In this document: piece by piece, positions 37,015 to 45,412 of the stretch
Numbering within the stretch: position 1 is the stretch's first letter
Layout: the number at the start of each line of letters is the position of its first letter
Source: Verrucomicrobiota bacterium
GTDB taxonomy: Bacteria; Verrucomicrobiota; Verrucomicrobiia; Limisphaerales; UBA1319
Length of the DNA: 64,000 bases
NCBI GenBank assembly: GCA_022709905.1
Contig: JAKLHY010000016.1
Coordinates: forward strand, 1 to 64,000
Direction of reading: 5' to 3'
Made by a program: the position numbers and the translations under genes
The notes under the pieces: generated by a model
The model's database searches: none
Seen by the model: the letters and a program-made list of their open reading frames with translations, nothing else
What the model was told of the DNA's origin: nothing

Positions 37015-38322
37015 CTAAAGAATGTTTGCAGCCAGCTCGGCGAGTCTGGAGCGTTCGCCTTTTTGGAGTTCGACGTGGGCGGCGATGGCTTGGGATCTGA
37101 ACTTGCTGACGATATGATTGAATCCGTTGGAGGATGAATCCACGTAAGGATTGTCAATCTGGTAGGGATCGCCGGTGAAGACGATTTTCGAGCCGTGGCC
37201 GACCCGGGTGATGATGGTCTTGACTTCGAGAGGGGTCAGGTTTTGGGCTTCGTCGATCACCATGAATTGGTTGGCGATGCTGCGTCCGCGGATGTAACTC
37301 AGGGCTTCCACCACGATGCTGCCCGAACGAATGAGCTCGGCGCTTCGGCGATGTTCGTGGCCCATGTTCAGATCGCCGAGCAACTCGAGCGCGTCATAGA
37401 TCGGCTGCATCCAGGGGTTGAGCTTCTCCTCGAGAGTGCCAGGCAGGAATCCGAGTTCCTTGCCCATGGAGATGGTGGGACGAGCGACCACGACGCGCCG
37501 ATATTCGCGATCCTGCAGGGTGCGTTTTAACGCGGCCGCCAAGGCCAGCAGGGTCTTGCCGGTGCCCGCTTTTCCCATCAGCGTCACCAGACGGACGCGC
37601 TCATCCATAAGGGCGTCGAGGGCAAAATTTTGTTCCCGATTACGCGGTTTGATGCCCCACACGCCGTCGCGGGAATCGTAAACCGCCACCAGGCGTTTCC
37701 CGTCCTCCGCGACCTTGGCCAGGGCGGAACGGCGCGAGGGAGCGTCTTCCATGAGCGTGCAGTATTCGTTGGGGAAGAATACACGATCCTCAGGAAGGGG
37801 AAGTTCTTCGCGGGACCGGAACTGGTTGAGCTGCTCGGACGAGACTGGGATCTCGAACATGCCGGTATACAAATCGGTGAGCAACACCTGGTCGGTTTCA
37901 TAATCCTCGGTCTGAAGGCCCACGGCATCGGCCTTGATTCGAAGGTTGATGTCTTTGGTGACGAGGATAGTCGGAACGGCGGGGGCGGTTTTTTGGACGG
38001 CCAAGGTCAGGGCCACAATCCGGCTGTCCACCGTATTCACACCGAGCGGGAGCGATCCGTTGCCGTTTTTTTCCGAGAGAAGAATGCGAAGTCTCCCGCC
38101 ATTGGCCAGGGGCACGCCCTCGCTCAGTCGCCCCCCCCGGCGAAGGGCGTCAAGCATGCGGGAAAAGGAACGCGCATTCTGACCGAGATCGGAGGATTCG
38201 CGCTTGAAACGGTCGATTTCCTCGATGACTTCGATGGGAATCAGGACATGATTCTCGGCAAAGTTCATCACCGAGTTGGGATCGTGCAGGATGACGTTGG
38301 TATCAAGGATGTAGTTCTTCAC
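37015..38322 (-). CDS. PIN domain - PhoH-like ATPase
   Basis: The 435-aa product joins an N-terminal PIN ribonuclease fold (KNYILDTNVILHDPNSV, then DSRIVALTLAVQK) to a PhoH-type P-loop ATPase. Walker A is GKAGTGKTLLALAAAL and Walker B is VIDEAQNLTPLEVKTIITR. A SIGNAL-type region, FTGDPYQIDNPYVD, follows. This is the PhoH2/YlaK type, thought to act as an RNA helicase or ribonuclease under stress. The GTG at 38322 is chosen because it directly precedes the conserved PIN opening; the open frame runs on to 38532, but that part looks non-coding. It converges with the OmpA-like gene. Confidence 0.9.
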   Translation of the reverse strand: MKNYILDTNVILHDPNSVMNFAENHVLIPIEVIEEIDRFKRESSDLGQNARSFSRMLDALRRGGRLSEGVPLANGGRLRILLSEKNGNGSLPLGVNTVDSRIVALTLAVQKTAPAVPTILVTKDINLRIKADAVGLQTEDYETDQVLLTDLYTGMFEIPVSSEQLNQFRSREELPLPEDRVFFPNEYCTLMEDAPSRRSALAKVAEDGKRLVAVYDSRDGVWGIKPRNREQNFALDALMDERVRLVTLMGKAGTGKTLLALAAALKRTLQDREYRRVVVARPTISMGKELGFLPGTLEEKLNPWMQPIYDALELLGDLNMGHEHRRSAELIRSGSIVVEALSYIRGRSIANQFMVIDEAQNLTPLEVKTIITRVGHGSKIVFTGDPYQIDNPYVDSSSNGFNHIVSKFRSQAIAAHVELQKGERSRLAELAANIL

Positions 38323-38389
38323 AGGCGAAACACAAGACAAGGTTGAATCCCAGGACGCGCGGACAGCCGGAATCCGAGCCGGTGCGCGG

Positions 38390-39064
38390 TCATGATTCAG
38401 GGGTGAATTCACGCAGGGTGCCCCGGGAGATCCGGGGAAACCACTCGCGAAGCCTGGCATGCGACGCAGGCAATTCGTAATGACCGGAATAGAGGAAATT
38501 GGCGAGCATGCCGTAGAGATCGAAATCGACAAACCGCGGGCGTTCTCCCAACAGGTAAGGACGGTGGCCCAGCATTTCCTCGAAGGGCAAAAGGCATTTC
38601 GTCAGGCCCTCGATGAGTTCGGTTTGTTGTCTCCGCCATTGGTCAAGGCAACCCCGGCCGAAACGGCGTTCTTTGTGCCGGAGAAAGCCGACCTGGTCCT
38701 GCCGACGGACAAATTCACGGTAGTAGACATCGTTCAATCGAAAGGCGAAGCCCTCGACCTCGCTTTCGATGTGGCGCCAGATGATGTGCTGTTCGCCTTC
38801 CAGGAGGGTGGGAAACAAACCGAGATTCAGTGTGTCGTCCAGGTATTTGGCCAGAACTTGGGAATATTCGTCGGTCTCAAAAAGAATGTTTCGTCCGTGT
38901 TTCAATATGGGAACCTGATAATACCGTTCGCGGGTCAAACGCCACACCAGACTCCGATCGTTCAGGGGGATATTGCGGATTTTGAAGCGTGCCCGCGCAT
39001 ATTCGAGGATTCGGCGTTGAACCAGACAGAAGGGACTCCAAGGAAACTGGATGAGTTCAATCAT
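38390..39064 (-). CDS. Glutathione S-transferase family protein
   Basis: The 224-aa product starts with a thioredoxin-like half (IELIQFPWSPFCLVQRRILEYARARFKIRNIPL) containing SPFC in place of the classical Ser/Tyr/Cys motif region. The cis-Pro segment YYQVPILKHG and the SNAIL-like FETDEYSQVLAKYLDD follow. The helical half ends with RPRFVDFDLYGMLANFLYSG, matching the N-capping D of GST C-terminal domains. The thiol partner and substrate are unknown. Its start overlaps the end of the upstream gene by eight bases, so they form a pair. Confidence 0.85.
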   Translation of the reverse strand: MIELIQFPWSPFCLVQRRILEYARARFKIRNIPLNDRSLVWRLTRERYYQVPILKHGRNILFETDEYSQVLAKYLDDTLNLGLFPTLLEGEQHIIWRHIESEVEGFAFRLNDVYYREFVRRQDQVGFLRHKERRFGRGCLDQWRRQQTELIEGLTKCLLPFEEMLGHRPYLLGERPRFVDFDLYGMLANFLYSGHYELPASHARLREWFPRISRGTLREFTPES

Positions 39065-39857
39065 GGTGAGGGGCTCGAGGAGAAAGCCAGGAAGGCATCT
39101 CGTCTGTCAACCGGCGCAAGCGCTGGAGAGAAGCGTCCAATTGGGCCGGAAAACTGCGACGCCCGCGCGTGTCTCCTCCGTAACGCAAAGTATCCAATGC
39201 TTCGATCAATGCGGTTTTCTCGCGCTGAAAACCCGCGTCCAGGCGGCGGACCGCCAGATCGAGCTCCTGCCATCGTTCAAATTCATGCAGGGCATCGGCG
39301 CGCCCGGCAGCCACCGTGTCAACGTTGGACCAAAGGCGGTTCACGGCGGAGGATGCCAAGGAATAGAATCCCACGAAACGTTTCCTGGGTATGAACCGGG
39401 TTTCGTTGATCTGTCGTCCGGCCAGGATGACTTGGGAGCGGCGTCCCCGATAGGCCGCAATCCAGTAGTGCCGAAGCGCTGTGCCGTCGACGCCCCGAAA
39501 ACGCACACGGTTCAGGGCGTCCGGCTTTCGTCCCACTCCAAGCACCGTCACCTCATCCAAAGTGGCCGATAGCTGCTCGTAACGTTCCCGGTGATCCATG
39601 AAATGCCGAAAGTCCTGAAAGCTCACCATGAGGCGCCCATCGGCTTCTTCCATGGCGATTTCCTCGATGGCATGAGTCATGGCCAGCATGGCATCAGCAT
39701 CCAAACCATGAAAAACCTCGGGAGCAAGGCGGATCGGAAAAAAAGGGGTTCCTAATTGTCCGTCAGGGCGCAAATGCCAGGCTTTGGCATTACTGGATAG
39801 ATGCTCCAGAACACGCCTTAAGAACAACCGCACGCCTCTCCAAGGTCTGCTTGCCAC
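39057..39857 (-). CDS. Hypothetical protein, possibly DICT-like sensory domain
   Basis: The 266-aa product opens with GTG at 39857. The central part (SFQDFRHFMDHRERYEQLSATLDEVTVLGVG, then HYWIAAYRGRRSQVILAGRQIN and RFVGFYSLASSAVNRLW) resembles the DICT domain found beside diguanylate cyclases and two-component proteins: a helix, a short V-x-V-x-G strand, and a Trp/Phe-rich core. The last 80 residues are helical and charged, perhaps a coiled coil. No catalytic motif is visible. It overlaps the GST-like gene by eight bases. I rate the DICT match as moderate and from memory only. Confidence 0.55.
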   Translation of the reverse strand: MASRPWRGVRLFLRRVLEHLSSNAKAWHLRPDGQLGTPFFPIRLAPEVFHGLDADAMLAMTHAIEEIAMEEADGRLMVSFQDFRHFMDHRERYEQLSATLDEVTVLGVGRKPDALNRVRFRGVDGTALRHYWIAAYRGRRSQVILAGRQINETRFIPRKRFVGFYSLASSAVNRLWSNVDTVAAGRADALHEFERWQELDLAVRRLDAGFQREKTALIEALDTLRYGGDTRGRRSFPAQLDASLQRLRRLTDEMPSWLSPRAPHHD

Positions 39858-39913
39858 GACCAGGAAATCTAAGGAGCGAATCCCTCGCTGACAAGTGGAT
39901 TCCTTGCGCCCCT

Positions 39914-39966
39914 GAACCGCAAATCAAACGACTTAACCGCGAATGGACGCCAATCCACGCGAATCC
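39914..39966 (+). repeat. Dispersed repeat family B
   Basis: A 53-bp stretch including TTAACCGCGAATGGACGCCA is nearly identical, over about 49 bp, to the reverse complement of 57653-57703. It lies in non-coding DNA between the DICT-like gene and the small Cys-rich gene. This CGCGAAT-type motif resembles short repeats scattered in other PVC genomes. Confidence 0.6.
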
Positions 39967-39989
39967 ATCGGATCTGTGTTCAGGACCCC

Positions 39990-40298
39990 TTAGTCGCCGA
40001 GGAGCTTGCGCAGTTGTTCACGGGCGGCGTCTTCGCGCGACTGGGATCCGCCACCCGCAACAAACGCCCGCCTGGCAAACTCGAAGTACTCGCAAAAGGT
40101 GCCCCGGTCCTTTTCCGAAACCGGTTCGGCCCGTCGATCCCGGCATTGATAAGCCGCTCGAGGATCGTAGCTCACGCAATTCAGGCAGACCCGCAGATCA
40201 CTCCGGCACTGGAGGCATTGTTCACTTCGTCCCGGCTGTCCCGGGAATGTCCATTCCCAACCGCAATGATGACAATGTCGCGCCATGTCAAAGTTCAT
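39990..40298 (-). CDS. Small cysteine-rich probable zinc protein
   Basis: The 102-aa product carries CHHC near residue 9, CLQC near 28, CLNC near 38, another Cys in YQCRDRRAEP and one in FCEYF. The first four cysteines form a double zinc knuckle; the rest resemble a conserved family feature, YDPRAAYQCRDRRAEPVSEKDRGTFCEYFEF. Proteins of this pattern occur in many bacteria but have no known role. It is divergent from selA with about 100 bp between the start codons. Confidence 0.75.
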   Translation of the reverse strand: MNFDMARHCHHCGWEWTFPGQPGRSEQCLQCRSDLRVCLNCVSYDPRAAYQCRDRRAEPVSEKDRGTFCEYFEFARRAFVAGGGSQSREDAAREQLRKLLGD

Positions 40299-40399
40299 AC
40301 CGGAACATGATCCGGATTACACGCGGGAACTTTGAACCGCTGGTTTTTTGTTTTCCGCCGGGCACCGCGAAGGTAAAGTCGGCCGATGACGATTCTGAA

Positions 40400-41809
40400 A
40401 TGAACTCCGAGGACCAAGACCCATTGCGCCAATTGCCTTCCCTGACTGAATTGCTGAACGCCTCTCCGGCGATCCGTTGGCTGGAGCAATACCCTCGATC
40501 GCTCGTCGTTTCCAGTCTGAGACGGGCGGTGGACGAGGCGCGTCAACAGCTCCGAAAAGGGACGAAGACAAACGTTCCTGGCGATCTCCTTCTGCTGGAT
40601 GGCATTCTCGCGAGGGCGGAGGTGTATCTGGGGGCGGCGATCGAACCGGGGGTTCGCGAGGCGATCAATGCCACCGGGATCATCCTCCACACCGGCCTCG
40701 GGCGAGCCGTCTTTCCAGAAGGAGTCGTCGAGGCCATCCTCTCCGGCCTGACGGGGTATGTGACACTCGCCGTCAACCGGCAAACCGGCGATCGCGCCGA
40801 ACGGGACGAGCTCCTGGAACCTTTGCTGGCCGAGCTGACCGGCGCCGAGGCAGCGACAGTCGTTAACAATAACGCGGGGGCCACCCTGTTGGTTTTGGCC
40901 GCCTTGGCCGCCGAGCGCGAAGTCGTGGTCTCCCGCGGGCAACTGATTGAAATTGGCGGTTCGTTCCGGCTGCCGGATGTCATGAGCCAAAGCCGGGTGA
41001 AGCTTGTTGAAGTCGGCACCACCAACCGCACACATCTGCGGGATTATCAACGCGCCATCACGGACAATACGGCCGCTCTAATGAAGGTGCACCCCAGCAA
41101 TTACCGCGTCACGGGTTTTACCAGCGAGGTGGAAACGGCCGAGCTGGCCGAGCTGGCGCATCAAAAAGGCCTTTGGCTCATCGATGACCTGGGCGCGGGA
41201 GCCTTGGTTGACCTCGCCCGGTTTGGATTGCCCCATGAACCGACCGTGCAGGAATCGTTGCAGGCCGGAGCAGACGTGGTCTTGTTCAGCGCCGACAAAC
41301 TGATCGGCGCCTCTCAAGCCGGCATCATCGTGGGACGCCGGAATTTGATCGCCAGCCTCCGACAACATCCGCTCATGCGCGCCTTGCGGGTGGACAAGAC
41401 TTGCCTGATGATTCTCGAACGTACGCTCGCCCTGTTTCGCCGGCCGGAGCGCCTGGCCGAAGTTCATCCCACTTACCGCATGCTGGCCCAGGGAAAGGAC
41501 GTGCTGAAAGAACGCGCTGATCGGTTGCGGTCGGCAATCCAGGGCCGGATTCCCCATGCCAGTCTCGGCATTCAGGCAAGCCAGGCTTATCTCGGCAGCG
41601 GCTCTCTGCCGACCCAGGCCCTCGATAGCTTCGTGGTCACTGTCGCTCTGCCCGGTCTCGGAGCCGATGAGCTCAGCCGCCGGTTGCGCCTCGATCCCGC
41701 CTGTGTATTTGGCCGAATTCAACAGGACCTGCTCTGCCTGGATGTGCGGACGATTACCGACGGACAGCTGGCATCCATCGTGACTGCCCTGGCCCGGATC
41801 CAATCATGA
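40400..41809 (+). CDS. selA: L-seryl-tRNA(Sec) selenium transferase
   Basis: SelA converts seryl-tRNA-Sec into selenocysteinyl-tRNA using selenophosphate. The 469-aa product has the normal length. Conserved segments are INATGIILHTGLGRA, NNNAGATLLVLAALA, VSRGQLIEIGGSFRLPDVM, VEVGTTNRTHLRDYQRAI and KVHPSNYRVTGFT. The PLP lysine is Lys300 in FSADKLIGASQAGII. The start ATG at 40400 is preferred because the protein-like sequence begins here; the frame stays open upstream to 39851, but that part overlaps the antisense Cys-rich gene and is not SelA-like. It overlaps selB by four bases. Confidence 0.96.
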   Translation: MNSEDQDPLRQLPSLTELLNASPAIRWLEQYPRSLVVSSLRRAVDEARQQLRKGTKTNVPGDLLLLDGILARAEVYLGAAIEPGVREAINATGIILHTGLGRAVFPEGVVEAILSGLTGYVTLAVNRQTGDRAERDELLEPLLAELTGAEAATVVNNNAGATLLVLAALAAEREVVVSRGQLIEIGGSFRLPDVMSQSRVKLVEVGTTNRTHLRDYQRAITDNTAALMKVHPSNYRVTGFTSEVETAELAELAHQKGLWLIDDLGAGALVDLARFGLPHEPTVQESLQAGADVVLFSADKLIGASQAGIIVGRRNLIASLRQHPLMRALRVDKTCLMILERTLALFRRPERLAEVHPTYRMLAQGKDVLKERADRLRSAIQGRIPHASLGIQASQAYLGSGSLPTQALDSFVVTVALPGLGADELSRRLRLDPACVFGRIQQDLLCLDVRTITDGQLASIVTALARIQS

Positions 41810-43779
41810 CCGGTTTCCGCAAGAACATCATGCTCGGAACCGCCGGGCACGTGGACCATGGCAAGACCGCCCTGGTCAAGTTGCTAACCGGCTGCGACAC
41901 CGACAGCCTGGCCGAGGAAAAGAAACGGGGCATGACGATCGACCTCGGCTTCGCTCCATGCCGGCTGGCGGACGAACGGATTGTCGGCGTCGTCGACGTG
42001 CCGGGTCATGTGGATTTCATTCGCAACATGGTCGCCGGCGCCCACGGCCTCGATGGGGTGATTCTCGTCGTTGCGGCGGACGACGGCATTATGCCGCAAA
42101 CGCTCGAGCATTTGAATATTCTGACTTTGATGGGTCTGCGGTTTGGATTGGTAGCTCTGACCAAGATCGATCTGGTGGAGCCTGCGGCCCGCGATCTGGT
42201 CCTGGAGGACATCCGCAAGTTGCTCCGGGGGACGTTCCTCGAACAGGCGCCTGTCTGTCCCCTTTCAAACCTGACCGGCGAAGGTTACGAAGGTTTCTTT
42301 GATGCCTTGAATCTTCTCACCAGCCAATGCGAGCCCCGCTCGGAGACGGGATATTTCCGGGCCTGGGTCGAGGATGTGCACTCCATTCGTGGCATTGGGA
42401 CAGTCATCACCGGCATTCCTTCCAACGGAAAGGTCCGGCTCGGCGATCACCTGGAACTGATCCCCGGCGGCCAGTCGGGACGTGTCCGTCAATTACAGGT
42501 CTACGGCGAGGATGCCCCGGAGGGGCGCGCGGGCGAATGCGTCGCCATCAACCTGGCTGAGGTCAACCACGAATGGGTGCGGCGCGGCCGGATTATATGC
42601 GAACCGGGTTCCGTAGCCCCCGTGACGCTGTTCGAGGCGGAGTTTCAGCTCCTGGACTCGGCCCGAAAGGATCTCAAGGACTTTGCCGAAGTCCATTTTC
42701 ATGTGGGGACGGCCGCCGTGTCGGCGCGCGTGGCCATGCTCGAGGGGCATCGCATGACGCCCGGGCAGTCACAAATGGTTCAGTTTCGTCTCCCCCAACC
42801 TCTGGGTGTGGTCCCCGGAGATCGTTTTGTCGTCCGCGCTCAGGCCGCCGACTCGAGCCAATCCAGCCTCGCCACAATCGGGGGCGGACGTATCCTGGAT
42901 GCCAGCAATGTCCGGTTGCGACGGCATCGGGCCTGGACCCTGGACGCCTTGAGAAGACGCCGGGATGCGATCGATCATCCGACGCGGTGGTGCGAGGTGG
43001 TTCTTCAGCAAGCCGAGCGTCCCGTCGGCACTCGAGAACTGAGCCAGCGGACACGACTGCGACCGGAAGAGGTTCAGGAATTCCTGGATCAGCTTCGGAA
43101 CCTGGATAAGGCCCGGGTCACTGCCGAGGGAAACTGGGTCCATCAGGAGGTCATCGATCGGACTGTCACCGATGTGCTTGTCCGAATGGAGGCCTTTCAC
43201 AACGACAATCCCCATCGGCTTGGAGCCCCGCCCGAGGAACTGCTCCCCAATCCTGATCTGGACCGCGCCCTGTTCCATCTGGCCCTGGAGCAGCTGCTGG
43301 CCAAGTCCGTGCTGGCGCGGCACGGGGCGTTGCTGGCAAAGAAAGACTGGAAACCCAAAGTCCAAGCAGGCGCGCCGGGTTTGGGCGATCAGATTGCGAC
43401 GCGCCTGCGCGCCGCGGGCCTCGCTGTTCCGAGCCTGGAGGAACTTGCCATTGAGTTGCATGTCCCGTCATCGCAATTGCAGGCGGCCTGTCGGCTCCTG
43501 CTGGATCGGGGCATCCTGGTCCAGCTGGACGATCGAATTCTGATGCATCAGGAGACGATTGCCTTGGCCCGGTTAACGGTTCTCCGCCTCTTTCGCAAAG
43601 CTCCTTCGTTTACCACCATGGATTTCCGGGACGCCCTCGGAGTGAGCCGGAAATTCGCGGTGCCCTTGCTGGATTACTTCGACCGGATCCGTGTCACGGT
43701 TCGAAACGGGAATGTCCGGACTCCCGGCGCCGTCGCCAAGACCGCTCTCGGCTCGGAATCCTCCTCAAGAATCTCATGA
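41806..43779 (+). CDS. selB: Selenocysteine-specific elongation factor SelB
   Basis: SelB delivers selenocysteinyl-tRNA to UGA codons marked by a SECIS element. The 657-aa product starts with the GTPase: G1 GHVDHGKT, G3 DVPGH and G4 TKID. EF-Tu-like beta barrels follow (residues about 175-370). The last 250 residues form winged-helix repeats that read the SECIS, for example TRWCEVVLQQAERPVGTRELSQRTRLRPEEVQ and APSFTTMDFRDALGVSRKFAVPLLDYFDR. Length is normal. Its ATG overlaps the selA stop; selD starts 10 bp after it. Confidence 0.96.
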   Translation: MTGFRKNIMLGTAGHVDHGKTALVKLLTGCDTDSLAEEKKRGMTIDLGFAPCRLADERIVGVVDVPGHVDFIRNMVAGAHGLDGVILVVAADDGIMPQTLEHLNILTLMGLRFGLVALTKIDLVEPAARDLVLEDIRKLLRGTFLEQAPVCPLSNLTGEGYEGFFDALNLLTSQCEPRSETGYFRAWVEDVHSIRGIGTVITGIPSNGKVRLGDHLELIPGGQSGRVRQLQVYGEDAPEGRAGECVAINLAEVNHEWVRRGRIICEPGSVAPVTLFEAEFQLLDSARKDLKDFAEVHFHVGTAAVSARVAMLEGHRMTPGQSQMVQFRLPQPLGVVPGDRFVVRAQAADSSQSSLATIGGGRILDASNVRLRRHRAWTLDALRRRRDAIDHPTRWCEVVLQQAERPVGTRELSQRTRLRPEEVQEFLDQLRNLDKARVTAEGNWVHQEVIDRTVTDVLVRMEAFHNDNPHRLGAPPEELLPNPDLDRALFHLALEQLLAKSVLARHGALLAKKDWKPKVQAGAPGLGDQIATRLRAAGLAVPSLEELAIELHVPSSQLQAACRLLLDRGILVQLDDRILMHQETIALARLTVLRLFRKAPSFTTMDFRDALGVSRKFAVPLLDYFDRIRVTVRNGNVRTPGAVAKTALGSESSSRIS

Positions 43780-43789
43780 GTCTTCAATC

Positions 43790-45397
43790 ATGAAAGTGGA
43801 TGTCGCCAAACGCCGCCAGGTCATGGAACGTTCCCAAGCGCTCGGGCATTGCATCTGTAATCCGCGCCAGCCTTGTCCGTGCGACATATTCCGGAGCCAG
43901 GGCATCTGTCCATGCGCCGGGGAACGCCCGGATCCCGTGGACCTATCCCAATTCAAACTCACCGATCATGTCCGAAACGCGGGATGCGCCTCGAAGATTG
44001 CCCCGGGCGACCTCGAGGCCGTGCTGGCGCGCTTGCCCGCGGTTACAGACCCCGCCGTCGTTTCGGGGCTGGCAGCCGGGGATGACGCCGCCATTTACCG
44101 GATCTCGGAGCATCTGCATCTGGTGCAAACGGTGGATGTGTTCACGCCCTGCGTGGACGATCCTTTTCTCTTTGGCCGGATCTGCGCCGCAAATTGCCTT
44201 TCCGATATCTATGCCATGGGCGGGATTCCGCGAACCGCCCTGAGCATTCTTTGTTTTCCTTCCGAGACGCTGGACGGCGAAATCATGTATCGGATGCTTG
44301 CGGGAGCCATGGCAACCCTGGCGGAAGCCTCGGTTTCGCTCATTGGCGGACACAGCATCAAGGATGAGGAGATCAAGCTTGGATTTGCCATCACCGGCAC
44401 GATCGATGCCGCGGTTGCCGCCGCGCTGGAACGGCCGCAAATTGGAGATCTGCTGGTGCTCACGAAGGCCCTGGGCACGGGCGTGCTGACGTTTTGCCAG
44501 CAAATTGGCCGTGCTCACGGGGCAGGCCTGTCCGCTGCCGCCGCTTCGATGGCCGCGCTGAATAAACCGGCCGCCGAGGCCATGATCGCGGCGGGCGCCT
44601 CGGCATGCACCGATATCACCGGTTTTGGTTTGTGGGCCCATCTCCTGCGCCAATTGCGCAGCAGAAAACTCTCCGCCCAGATTTGGGCCTCCTCGCTGCC
44701 GGCGTTGCCGGGCAGCCGCGAGGCTTTTGCCCAGGGCATCGTGCCGGGCGCAGTCGAGCGTAACCGGGAATATGTCGGAGACAGTCTCCAGGTGGAATCT
44801 GGTGTGGATGAAGCCCTCGTCAATTTGGGTTTCGACGCCCAGACTTCCGGTGGGTTACTCATCGCCATCGCAGCCTCCAAAGCCCCGAGGCTGATTCAAG
44901 AACTGGCCAATCGCCAGCTCCAGGGACACATCATTGGCCGGATTACAGCCGAAGGTTCAACCCCGATTCTTGTGACTCGATCCGCCGAATCAGATGGACG
45001 GATCCATCTTCAGGTTCCCCCTATGAATCCCACTCCGAATTCCGAAGCATCTCAGACACCCCCAGCTTCAGCATGCTGCTGTTCTCCCGAGATCCAGCCG
45101 CCGGAAACCGCCTCGACGGCTGATGAAGCCGCCCGTGGATTTGGGGCCTTGATGCGCGCCGTCCAGGCGGGAGGCGCGCTCAATCCCAAAACCAAGGAAT
45201 TGATCCTGTTCAGCCTGGTATTATTGAGCCGCTGCGAACCTTGTTTTGCGATTCATTACCGCAAAGCCCTCGAGATGGGCATCACCGAATCCGAGTTGGA
45301 CGAGGCGGCCTGGTGTGCGGTCTCGATGGGCGGGGCGCCCGTGCGCCTGTTCTACCAGGAAGGCCGGAAAAACATCGCCACCCATCAAGGGCCTTGA
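43790..45397 (+). CDS. selD: Selenide, water dikinase fused to a CMD/AhpD-like thiol domain, with Cys-rich N-terminus
   Basis: SelD makes selenophosphate from selenide and ATP. The 535-aa product (SelD is normally about 345) has three parts. Residues 1-50 are a Cys-rich extension with CIC (21-23), CPC (29-31) and CPC (40-42). Residues 51-408 are the kinase; the catalytic pair is Cys66 and Lys69 in GCASK, and the nucleotide/metal motifs are GDDAA, QTVDVFTP, ANCLSDIYAMGG and TSGGLLIA. A linker holds Cys429-431 (ACCCSP). Residues about 445-530 match a carboxymuconolactone decarboxylase/AhpD fold, with Cys482-Glu-Pro-Cys485 and His489 in RCEPCFAIHY, then ALEMGITESELDEA. The active site uses Cys, not selenocysteine. 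Start ATG 43790 is 10 bp past selB. Confidence 0.93.
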   Translation: MKVDVAKRRQVMERSQALGHCICNPRQPCPCDIFRSQGICPCAGERPDPVDLSQFKLTDHVRNAGCASKIAPGDLEAVLARLPAVTDPAVVSGLAAGDDAAIYRISEHLHLVQTVDVFTPCVDDPFLFGRICAANCLSDIYAMGGIPRTALSILCFPSETLDGEIMYRMLAGAMATLAEASVSLIGGHSIKDEEIKLGFAITGTIDAAVAAALERPQIGDLLVLTKALGTGVLTFCQQIGRAHGAGLSAAAASMAALNKPAAEAMIAAGASACTDITGFGLWAHLLRQLRSRKLSAQIWASSLPALPGSREAFAQGIVPGAVERNREYVGDSLQVESGVDEALVNLGFDAQTSGGLLIAIAASKAPRLIQELANRQLQGHIIGRITAEGSTPILVTRSAESDGRIHLQVPPMNPTPNSEASQTPPASACCCSPEIQPPETASTADEAARGFGALMRAVQAGGALNPKTKELILFSLVLLSRCEPCFAIHYRKALEMGITESELDEAAWCAVSMGGAPVRLFYQEGRKNIATHQGP

Positions 45398-45412
45398 GGC
45401 AATCCCAAGACC

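Noticed and set aside
40299..40399. Possible tRNA-Sec (selC) gene near selA
   Set aside because: No cloverleaf, TCA anticodon or T-loop sequence could be found in this gap or in the other gaps around the sel genes.
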